Of a stretch of 29,277 nucleotides of DNA, positions 14,260 through 20,890 are shown piece by piece (position 1 is the stretch's first letter; every line of letters starts with the position of its first letter). Both the position numbers and the translations under genes were made by a program. Origin of the DNA: Holophagales bacterium UBA5066 (GTDB lineage: Bacteria; Acidobacteriota; Thermoanaerobaculia; UBA5066); the NCBI GenBank assembly GCA_002414905.1, contig DIAY01000161.1:1-29277 (forward strand). Reading direction: 5' to 3'. A model generated the notes under the pieces. It made no database searches, was not told the origin of the DNA, and saw nothing but the letters and a program-made list of their open reading frames with translations.

Positions 14260-15463
14260 GCGCTCCGTGCCGCGCCGCACCTCCCCCGCAGCACTCCTGT
14301 TCGTCGTCGGCCTCGCGTTCTTCACCGACTCGATCCTCTACTACCTGCTCGTCCCCCTCCTCCCCCACTACGCGAAGACGCTCGACCTCTCGCAGATGGA
14401 AGTGGGCCTCCTCTTCGGCGTCTACGCCGCCGCCATCCTCGCCGGCACCTGGCCGCTCGGCCGCCTCTCCGACCGGATCGGGCGTCGCAGGCCGTTTCTC
14501 TGGGGCCTCCTCGGACTCGGGACCACGACCCTCCTGTTCGCCTTCGCTTCCTCCTACCCGCTCCTTCTCCTCGCCCGCGTCCTGCAGGGCCTCGCCGCGG
14601 CCGCAACCTGGACCTCGGGTCTCGCCCTCCTCGCCGAGGGATACCCGTCGGAGCGCCGCGGCCAGGCGATGGCGACGGCGTTTGCCGCCGCGAACGTCGG
14701 CGTCCTGCTCGGGCCTCCGGTCTCGGGCTTCCTCACCGAAGGCTTCGGTCCGAGGAGTCCTTTCTTCTTCGCCGCGGGCCTCGCGCTCGCCGACGCCGCC
14801 GCCCGGGTCGTCTTCCTCCGGGAGGAGGATCCCCCCTCAGGAGAGCGCGTCGGTCTCTCCGGGTTGCTGGGGAACGCCACCGTCCGGACCCTGGCCGGAG
14901 CCATGGCGCTCGGCGCGGCTCTCTGGGCCGTTCTCGAGTCGACGCTTCCGCTCCACCTCGACGCCACGCTCGGGATGCGCGCTTCCGAGATCGGTCTCCT
15001 CTTCGCCGCCGCGGCGCTCGCACACACGCTCACCTCGCCGCTGATGGGCCGCCTCTCCGATCGCTTCGGACGTCTCCCGGTCCTTCGCGTCGGCTTCGTT
15101 CTCGCGGCGTTCCTGGTCCCGGTTCCCGCGTTTCTCACGACGAAGGCCACGGTCGCCCTCTCCATGGCGGCCCTCGGCGTTACCGCCTCCTTCGTCATGA
15201 GCCCGGTCAGCCCGGGCCTGGCGGACGCGGTCGAAGCGATGGGAACCCGCTCCTTCGGAAGCGTCTTCTCCCTCGTGAACGTCGCCTACGCCGTCGGCAT
15301 GATGGCCGGCCCGCTCGCCGGCAGCGCCCTGGTCGAGGCCGTCGGCATGAGGGGCGCCCTCGCCGCGACGGGCGTGGCCTTCGCCCTCTACCTCGTGCCG
15401 CTCGGGAGGCTGAAGCCGGTCGCGGCGCCACCCGGAACCACCGCTACACTCCCTCCCCGGTGA
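14258..15463 (+). CDS. Major facilitator superfamily transporter (multidrug/drug-efflux-like)
   Basis: 401 aa, the normal size of a 12-helix MFS protein. The loop 2-3 signature appears as GRLSDRIGRRRP, and the matching loop in the second half as GRLSDRFGRLP, which supports the two-times-six helix layout. Helix 4 has LARVLQGLAAAATWTSG, and helix 5 has the GPPVSGFL motif typical of proton-coupled exporters (motif C region). Substrate cannot be told from sequence. The ATG 14258 is given, but GTG 14267 is an equally good or better leaderless start. The last codons overlap the next gene by 4 bases (GTGA), so the two are translated together. Confidence 0.88.
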   Translation: MRSVPRRTSPAALLFVVGLAFFTDSILYYLLVPLLPHYAKTLDLSQMEVGLLFGVYAAAILAGTWPLGRLSDRIGRRRPFLWGLLGLGTTTLLFAFASSYPLLLLARVLQGLAAAATWTSGLALLAEGYPSERRGQAMATAFAAANVGVLLGPPVSGFLTEGFGPRSPFFFAAGLALADAAARVVFLREEDPPSGERVGLSGLLGNATVRTLAGAMALGAALWAVLESTLPLHLDATLGMRASEIGLLFAAAALAHTLTSPLMGRLSDRFGRLPVLRVGFVLAAFLVPVPAFLTTKATVALSMAALGVTASFVMSPVSPGLADAVEAMGTRSFGSVFSLVNVAYAVGMMAGPLAGSALVEAVGMRGALAATGVAFALYLVPLGRLKPVAAPPGTTATLPPR

Positions 15464-16131
15464 AACCCGCCCTTCCTCAGCTGACCTACGCCGTCGAGGC
15501 GGCCGCGGTCGTCGTGATGACGATCTCCGGGATGATTACGGCGGCGAGGGCCCGGATGGACCTGATCGGGACGTTCACCCTCGCCCTCGTCACGGCGTTC
15601 GGCGGCGGAACGCTTCGGGACCTCCTCCTGCAGAGGCGACCTCTCTTCTGGGTCGCGAACGAGGGGTACGTCTTCCTGACGCTCCTCATTTGTCTCGCCT
15701 TCGTCTACAGCCGCCGCGCCTTCGCCCTGGCGGGCGCTCTCGACCGGCGAGCCGTCTTCGTCGATGCTCTCGGCCTCGCCCTCTTCACGCTGACAGGGGT
15801 CCGCTACGCTCTCGAGGCCGGGCTCCCGCCGTTGCCCGCGTCGCTGGTCGGAGTCGTCACCGGCACCTTCGGCGGCGTCCTGCGAGACGTCCTCGTCCGC
15901 GAGATCCCCACCATCTTCCGGCCGGGGGCCCTGTACGCCGCTTCGTCCTTCGTCGGGTGCTGGGTCGTCCTGGCGGGACCGTGGCTCGAGATTCCCCAGT
16001 CGATCGCCGACGCAGCGGGCTTCGCGACGATCGTCCTGCTGAGGCTGGCGTCCGTCCGTCTCGGTCTGCGGCTTCCCGACCCGCACTGGTTCGGGAAGCC
16101 GGACGAACGGAAGGGTGGGCCTACTTCGTGA
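15460..16131 (+). CDS. UPF0126/TRIC-type membrane channel protein (YicG/YadS-like)
   Basis: 223 aa, about seven transmembrane helices. Two homologous halves each carry the family motif: FGGGTLRDLLL (near residue 47) and FGGVLRDVLVREIP (near 133). Bacterial proteins of this family form trimers resembling the TRIC intracellular cation channels. A potassium- or other cation-permeable pore is therefore expected, but the in vivo role in bacteria is unclear. The start GTG overlaps the MFS stop (GTGA), implying coupling. The 3' end overlaps the stop region of the convergent lipoprotein gene by 11 bp. Confidence 0.88.
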   Translation: MKPALPQLTYAVEAAAVVVMTISGMITAARARMDLIGTFTLALVTAFGGGTLRDLLLQRRPLFWVANEGYVFLTLLICLAFVYSRRAFALAGALDRRAVFVDALGLALFTLTGVRYALEAGLPPLPASLVGVVTGTFGGVLRDVLVREIPTIFRPGALYAASSFVGCWVVLAGPWLEIPQSIADAAGFATIVLLRLASVRLGLRLPDPHWFGKPDERKGGPTS

Positions 16132-17002
16132 CCTTTGAGACCTTCGCGTCCTCGACGACGAGCGTGTAGGTGTAGCCCGCGCCGAAGTCCCGGTCGACCG
16201 CGACGGTGCCCTTCACGACCACGACGTCGCCCTTGGCGACCGTGTCATTCGTCGTGACCGTGACGTCGTTGTCCTTTCCATCGGGCGAGCCGGAGCCGTC
16301 CCGGAGGTGGATCCAGTTCTTTCCCATGATCCCGGAGTTGAGCTTGACCACCTTGCCCCGGATGGTGACGGACTTCCCCTTCAGCGTGGCGCGCTGGGCG
16401 AAGACCTCCGCAACCGTCCTTCCGTCCGCTCCCTCGGCCTTCGCGACGGAGATCTTCTCGGTCACGTCCGGCCCGCTCGCCGCGGCGGCGTGCTGGGCCG
16501 CCATCGAAGCCGGGACCTCGGGAGGGGCCGCTCCCATTCCCCCTGTCGCCGCCGGGATGGCCGGGGCGGCCGACGTGCCCGCCACAAGGCCGGCGCCCGC
16601 TCCGGGTGCGAGCGTTCCGAACAAGATCACGTCGAACGTCCGGTTGAGCGTCTTGCTCTCGAAGCCCTTCATCGGCATCGGGTTCAGGACGGTGACCGTC
16701 TGGCCCACCTCGACTTTCGACTCGTTGACCGCGGCCCAGGTCTCCCCTTCGGCCGTCTTCAGCTTGAGGTAGGTATAACCCGCCGCGTCCATGGTTTCGA
16801 GGATCGTGCCGGTGACGGAGGTGACGTCCGAGTTCGACCCTCCTTCGGCCGGCGCACCTTCGTGGGTCCCGGCGAGGGCGACCTCCGACGTGACCGGCGG
16901 CGTGCCTGCGACGGGCGCCGCCGGTTTGCTGCAGCCCAGGGACAGGGACGCCGGGAGGAAGAGGATCGTGAGGGACAACGGGTTGAAGCGGTGCGTCTTC
17001 AT
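16121..17002 (-). CDS. Lipoprotein with two beta-rich (OB-like) domains, NrfJ-like N-terminal part
   Basis: 293 aa. A hydrophobic N-terminus ending in LSLGC (Cys24) fits a lipoprotein signal, so it is probably anchored facing the periplasm. Residues 62-130 (GTILETMDAAGYTYLKL, WAAVNESKVEVGQTV, MPMKGFESKTLNRTFD) recall the small proteins annotated NrfJ-like in nitrite-reducing deltaproteobacteria; this link is from memory. A low-complexity Ala/Pro/Gly linker (about 132-170) leads to a second domain (about 178-293) with GKSVTIRGKVVKLNSGIMGKNWIHLRDG and a final VEDAKV strand, an OB-fold pattern. Function is unknown; metal or small-ligand binding is possible. It diverges from korAB and lies on the same strand as nrfHA but 2.9 kb away. 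Confidence 0.72.
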   Translation of the reverse strand: MKTHRFNPLSLTILFLPASLSLGCSKPAAPVAGTPPVTSEVALAGTHEGAPAEGGSNSDVTSVTGTILETMDAAGYTYLKLKTAEGETWAAVNESKVEVGQTVTVLNPMPMKGFESKTLNRTFDVILFGTLAPGAGAGLVAGTSAAPAIPAATGGMGAAPPEVPASMAAQHAAAASGPDVTEKISVAKAEGADGRTVAEVFAQRATLKGKSVTIRGKVVKLNSGIMGKNWIHLRDGSGSPDGKDNDVTVTTNDTVAKGDVVVVKGTVAVDRDFGAGYTYTLVVEDAKVSKVTK

Positions 17003-17010
17003 GCCCCCGA

Positions 17011-17016
17011 ATGGTA
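17011..17016 (-). promoter_or_regulatory. Candidate -10 element for the OB-domain lipoprotein
   Basis: TACCAT on the - strand ends 8 nt before the ATG at 17002. A GGAGG lies upstream of it, too far to serve as Shine-Dalgarno. The spacing again suggests a leaderless or near-leaderless transcript. Confidence 0.28.
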
Positions 17017-17160
17017 CTTCCTCCGGCTACCCGGCCGCTTCACCCGCCCGGCCCCCCGTTTCCTCCTTTACGGCTCCAGCGGCCCCGGGGCCCGGCCCGA
17101 GGCAGAACGGAAGGCCGGAAGCGCACGACCTCCGAGTGAGCTCATCGGACTTTCCGGAGT

Positions 17161-17166
17161 TATAGT
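17161..17166 (+). promoter_or_regulatory. Candidate -10 element (TATAGT) for korAB
   Basis: TATAGT matches the -10 consensus at 5 of 6 positions and is AT-rich in an otherwise GC-rich gap. It would give a leader of about 110 nt before korA. No good -35 lies 16-18 bp upstream. The dyad at 17188-17209 would lie just downstream of the transcription start. Confidence 0.35.
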
Positions 17167-17187
17167 GATGTGGCTCGGTCCGAAAGC

Positions 17188-17209
17188 CCATGATGAATTG
17201 GCATCATGG
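17188..17209. promoter_or_regulatory. Perfect dyad upstream of korAB (operator or leader hairpin)
   Basis: CCATGATG (17188-17195) and CATCATGG (17202-17209) are perfect 8 bp inverted repeats around a 6 bp AT-rich centre. It lies 75 bp before the korA start. It could bind a dimeric repressor just downstream of the candidate promoter, or form an 8 bp hairpin in the leader RNA. The regulator is not identified. Confidence 0.4.
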
Positions 17210-17283
17210 ATCTCGGAGGCCGGCCGTAAGAGACTTCCAGTGACGATTTCGGGGCTGCCACGCGGCCCATGGAGGGTTCTGAA

Positions 17284-19059
17284 ATGCCTACGAGAGACCT
17301 CACGCTGGCGATGGTCGGCTCGGGTGGCGACGGCGTCGTGACGATGGGCGAAATGATGGCCCAGGCCGGCGCTCGCGACGGACTGAACGTCATCAAGGTG
17401 GAGGCCTACGGGCCGCAGATCCGCGGTGGGGAATCGTCCTGCACCCTCCGGATGTCGGCCGAGCCGATCTCCGCCCAGGGAGACGCCATCGACGTTCTCG
17501 TCGTCTTCAACTGGGCGGACTTCAACCGGTTCAAAGGCGAGCTCGTCCCGAAGGCCGATGCCGTGATCCTCTACGAGGCCGCAGACGCGACCCCGCTCGC
17601 CGACGTGTCGATCCCGACCGCGACGAACGCGACCTGGATCCCGGTACCGTTCATCGAGCTGGCCACGAAGGCGACCGGGACGAAAGCCGCAAAGAACATC
17701 GTCACCCTCGGCATCCTGGCCGAGCTCTTCGCCATCCCGCAGGAATCGGTCCGCAAGGCCGTCGAGTTCAAGTTCGGCAAGAAGAAGGCGGGCGTCCTCG
17801 AGGCGAACCTCAAGGGCTTCGCCGCGGGACGCGAGTTCGCCGGCACCCTCGGGGTCGACGTCTCCGCCAGGAAGCTCGAGTACACCGTCGGAGAGCCCAA
17901 GCTCGTCATGACGGGGAACGAGGCCTGCGCCGTCGCGGCGCTCCACGCGGGCTGCCGCTTCTTCGCCGGCTACCCGATCACGCCGTCCTCCGAGGTCCTC
18001 CACTTCCTGTCGGAGTGGCTCCCGCGGTCCGGCGGGCGGATCATCCAGACGGAAGACGAGCTGTCGGCCCTGGGCGCCGTCATCGGCGGCTCGTTCGCCG
18101 GGGTGAAGTCGATGACGTCGACCTCCGGCCCGGGACTCTCCCTCATGTCCGAGATGCTCGGTCTGGCCTCGATGGCCGAGATCCCCGCGGTCATCCTCAA
18201 CGTCCAGCGCGGCGGTCCCTCGACGGGCCTGCCGACCAAGTCCGAGCAGTCGGACCTCAATCTCGCCGTCTACGGATCGCACGGCGACGCCCCGCGAATC
18301 GTCCTGGCGCCCACGGACGTGGAAGACTGCTTCCACGCCACCGTCGACGCCTTCAACATCGCCGAGGAGACGCAGCTCCCGGTCATCATCCTTTCCGACC
18401 AGGCCGTCGGACAGAGCCGCCAGACGGTCGAGAGAGCGAACCTCGTCCACGAGGTCATCGATCGCCGAACGCCGAACGAGGAAGAGCTCGCCAGCTACAA
18501 GCGCTACGCCGAGACCCCTTCGGGCGTCTCGCCCATGAGCATCCCGGGTACGAAGGGCGGGATGTACCAGACGAACGGCCTCGAGCACGACGAGACGGCC
18601 CGGCCCGCCTCTTCCCACGCCGTGCACGAGAAGATGAGCCGGAAGAGGTTCAAGAAGCTCGAATTCGTCGAGGAGAAATACCCGCTCTTCGTCCACCTCG
18701 GCCCCGAGAAGGCCGATCTCGGCATCGTCTGCTGGGGCTCCTCGAAGGGTCCCGTCGAAGAGGCATTGAAGGAGCTCGCCACGGCGGGCCTGAGCGTTTC
18801 CGCGTTCATCCCCCGCATCATTATGCCGTTCCCGAAGAAGGCCTTCCTCGAGTACATGGCGAGCGTGAAGACGCTCATTTTCCTCGAGGTGAACTTCGCC
18901 GGCCAGCTCTACCACTATCTGAGGACCATCTTCGATCTCCCCGCCGCGACGCGCGTCTTCGCGCGGACGGGCGGCCTGAACCTCTCCGTGACCGAAGTGA
19001 AGAGCCGCGTCGAGAGCGTCCTTTCGGAAGTCGGAGCCCGCGAGGAGGTGACCGCGTGA
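17284..19059 (+). CDS. korA: 2-oxoacid:ferredoxin oxidoreductase, fused gamma-alpha subunit
   Basis: 591 aa. The start is ATG 17284, with GGAGGG (17271-17276) 7 nt upstream; an ATG at 17269 overlaps that site. It catalyses CoA-dependent oxidative decarboxylation of a 2-oxoacid (probably 2-oxoglutarate) with ferredoxin as acceptor. The N-terminal gamma domain (about 5-190) begins VGSGGDGVVTMGEM and has YGPQIRGGESSC. The alpha pyrimidine domain starts near 208 with the signature GYPITPSSEVLHF (about 229) and continues with QTEDELSALGAVIGGSFAG and TSTSGPGLSLM. The C-terminal domain begins about 475 (ADLGIVCWGSSKG). The gamma-alpha fusion is standard for KorA-type enzymes. korB overlaps by 4 bases. 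No delta (ferredoxin) subunit is present, so a separate ferredoxin is needed. Pyruvate or branched-chain oxoacids remain possible substrates. Confidence 0.92.
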   Translation: MPTRDLTLAMVGSGGDGVVTMGEMMAQAGARDGLNVIKVEAYGPQIRGGESSCTLRMSAEPISAQGDAIDVLVVFNWADFNRFKGELVPKADAVILYEAADATPLADVSIPTATNATWIPVPFIELATKATGTKAAKNIVTLGILAELFAIPQESVRKAVEFKFGKKKAGVLEANLKGFAAGREFAGTLGVDVSARKLEYTVGEPKLVMTGNEACAVAALHAGCRFFAGYPITPSSEVLHFLSEWLPRSGGRIIQTEDELSALGAVIGGSFAGVKSMTSTSGPGLSLMSEMLGLASMAEIPAVILNVQRGGPSTGLPTKSEQSDLNLAVYGSHGDAPRIVLAPTDVEDCFHATVDAFNIAEETQLPVIILSDQAVGQSRQTVERANLVHEVIDRRTPNEEELASYKRYAETPSGVSPMSIPGTKGGMYQTNGLEHDETARPASSHAVHEKMSRKRFKKLEFVEEKYPLFVHLGPEKADLGIVCWGSSKGPVEEALKELATAGLSVSAFIPRIIMPFPKKAFLEYMASVKTLIFLEVNFAGQLYHYLRTIFDLPAATRVFARTGGLNLSVTEVKSRVESVLSEVGAREEVTA

Positions 19060-19943
19060 GCAGCGTCATCGAAACCCCCGCCCCGCCCCGCTTCCAGCCG
19101 GGCGACTACAAGAGCGACCTCAAGCCCGTCTGGTGCGCCGGGTGCGGCGACTTCGGCGTCGTCTCGGCCATGTACCGCGCGATGGCCGAGCTGCAGCTCG
19201 AGCCGTGGAACACGGTCGTCGTCTCCGGTATCGGCTGCTCCTCGCGCCTCCCCGGCTACGTCGAAGCGTACGGCTTCAACAGCGTGCACGGACGGGCGCT
19301 CCCCATCGCGACCGGGATCAAGGTGGCTCGTCCCGAGCTGAAGGTCGTCGCCGTCGGCGGCGACGGGGACGGGCTCGCCATCGGAGGCAACCACTTCCTC
19401 CACGCCTCCCGCCGCAACCTCGACATTTTCTATGTCCTGATGGACAACGAGATCTACGGGCTGACGAAGGGGCAGGCAGCGCCGACGACCCCGTCGGGCG
19501 ACAAGACGAAGTCGACCTTCTTCGGGAATCCCGAGCCCTCCGTCGACCCGTGCGAGCTCGCGATCTCGTTCGGCGCCACCTGGGTCGCGCGCGGCTTCTC
19601 GGGCGACCTGAAGGCCCTCGTGGACCTGATGGTCGCCGGCATGAGCCACCACGGCTTCGCCTTCCTGAACGTCATGTCTCCCTGCGTCACCTGGCGCGGC
19701 GACGACCAGTTCAAGGTGATGAAGGCGAAACTGAGGAGCCTCCCCGAAGGCTACGACCGGCACAGCCGGGCCGCGGCCTTCGGCTACATGCGTGAAACGG
19801 ATATTCTGACGACGGGGGTCCTCTACGAGGCCCACGAGCCGTCGCTCCTCGACAGGCTCGAGGCGCAGCGGACGAAGGCGATGCAGGGGCACGAAGGTCT
19901 GACGACCGAACAGGTCCTGAAAGTCTTCGATCCGCCGTTCTGA
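19056..19943 (+). CDS. korB: 2-oxoacid:ferredoxin oxidoreductase, beta subunit
   Basis: 295 aa from a GTG that overlaps the korA stop (GTGA), with GAGGAGG just upstream. The beta subunit binds thiamine diphosphate and one 4Fe-4S cluster. The cluster cysteines are Cys27 and Cys30 (WCAGCGD), Cys61 (GIGCSSR) and Cys210 (SPCVTWR). The diphosphate/Mg motif is GGDGDGLAIGGNH (about 99-111), followed by the YVLMDNEIYGLTKGQ segment. Length and motif order are normal for KorB. It completes a two-gene enzyme with korA; the diguanylate cyclase gene starts 14 bp after its stop and may be cotranscribed. Confidence 0.94.
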   Translation: MSSVIETPAPPRFQPGDYKSDLKPVWCAGCGDFGVVSAMYRAMAELQLEPWNTVVVSGIGCSSRLPGYVEAYGFNSVHGRALPIATGIKVARPELKVVAVGGDGDGLAIGGNHFLHASRRNLDIFYVLMDNEIYGLTKGQAAPTTPSGDKTKSTFFGNPEPSVDPCELAISFGATWVARGFSGDLKALVDLMVAGMSHHGFAFLNVMSPCVTWRGDDQFKVMKAKLRSLPEGYDRHSRAAAFGYMRETDILTTGVLYEAHEPSLLDRLEAQRTKAMQGHEGLTTEQVLKVFDPPF

Positions 19944-19957
19944 GGAAGGGACGCCGC

Positions 19958-20863
19958 GTGGTACTTCCCGAGGGCTTCACGCAGGAGCTGCTCGACCATC
20001 TCAACGACGGCGTCTACTTCGTCGATCGCGACAGGAAGATCACGTTCTGGAATCGGGGCGCCCAGTCCATCACGGGCTGGGCGCCCCGCGACGTCATCGG
20101 CCGGGCGTGCCCCCAGGCCGTGCTCCGGCACCTCGACGCTGACGGAAAAGAGCTCTGCCGCAACGGCTGCCCTCTTTCAGCGGCTCTCGCCGACGGAAAG
20201 CCGCATCGGGCCGACCTCTTCCTTCACCACCGGGCCGGACACCGCGTCCCGGTGCGCGTCGAGGTCGTCCCGGTGCGGGATACCACGGGAGCCGTGGTCG
20301 GCGCGGTCGAGGTCTTCACGGACCAGACCGAGCGGATGGAGGCGATCCGTCGCGTCGAGGAGCTGACCGAGATCGTCTTCCTCGACCCGCTCACGGGAAT
20401 CGGGAACAGGCGGTACGCCGAGGTCGTCCTCGAGGAGAAGATGGCCGAGCTGACACGCTACGGCTTCCGGTTCGGTGTCCTCTTCGTCGACGTCGACCGC
20501 TTCAAGGAGGTCAACGACACCCACGGACACGACGTGGGCGACGCCGTGCTGCGAATGGTCGCGACGACGCTGGCCCGCTCGGCACGCTCCCTCGACTTCG
20601 TCGGGCGATGGGGGGGTGAGGAGTTCGTCGTCCTCCTGGCCAACGTCACGGACTTCAACCTCCCCCTCGTGGCGGACAGGGCCCGGCGCCTCGTCGAGCA
20701 TTCGGAGCTGCCGCTGGCGACTGGATCGCTGAAGGCGACAGTTTCGATCGGTGCGACGCTGGTGAGGAAGGGTGAGGAAATTGCCGACATCCTGAAGAGG
20801 GCCGACGGCCTGATGTACGAGGCGAAGTCGGCCGGTCGAAACCGGGTCGTCGTCCGCCTCTGA
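19958..20863 (+). CDS. PAS-domain diguanylate cyclase
   Basis: 301 aa from GTG 19958, with GGAAGGG 7 nt upstream. Makes the second messenger c-di-GMP. A PAS sensor domain (about 8-125) contains the pattern GRACP then LCRNGCPL (Cys51, Cys67, Cys71), a cysteine set that recurs in this PAS subtype and might bind a metal or cofactor. The GGDEF domain (about 135-297) has the catalytic GGEEF (219-223). The inhibitory I-site RSLD (210-213) lies five residues before it, so product feedback inhibition is expected. No membrane helix is present, so it is cytoplasmic. Its position right behind korB suggests coexpression with ferredoxin-linked metabolism. Confidence 0.92.
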   Translation: MVLPEGFTQELLDHLNDGVYFVDRDRKITFWNRGAQSITGWAPRDVIGRACPQAVLRHLDADGKELCRNGCPLSAALADGKPHRADLFLHHRAGHRVPVRVEVVPVRDTTGAVVGAVEVFTDQTERMEAIRRVEELTEIVFLDPLTGIGNRRYAEVVLEEKMAELTRYGFRFGVLFVDVDRFKEVNDTHGHDVGDAVLRMVATTLARSARSLDFVGRWGGEEFVVLLANVTDFNLPLVADRARRLVEHSELPLATGSLKATVSIGATLVRKGEEIADILKRADGLMYEAKSAGRNRVVVRL

Positions 20864-20878
20864 CGGTCGACGACCCGG
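20842..20878. terminator. Strong bidirectional hairpin between convergent genes
   Basis: CCGGGTCGTCG (20842-20852) pairs perfectly with CGACGACCCGG (20868-20878), and CCG/CGG extends the helix inside after one mismatch, leaving a 7 nt loop. The stem spans the stop codon of the cyclase gene and ends 12 bp before the stop of the convergent PKD protein. There is no T-run on either side, as is common in GC-rich genomes. Confidence 0.55.
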
Positions 20879-20890
20879 CCCCACCGGGCG

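Noticed and set aside
20842..20878. Attachment site or small mobile-element end
   Set aside because: The inverted repeat sits exactly at the convergent stop codons, with no integrase, transposase or target duplication nearby; a terminator explains it.
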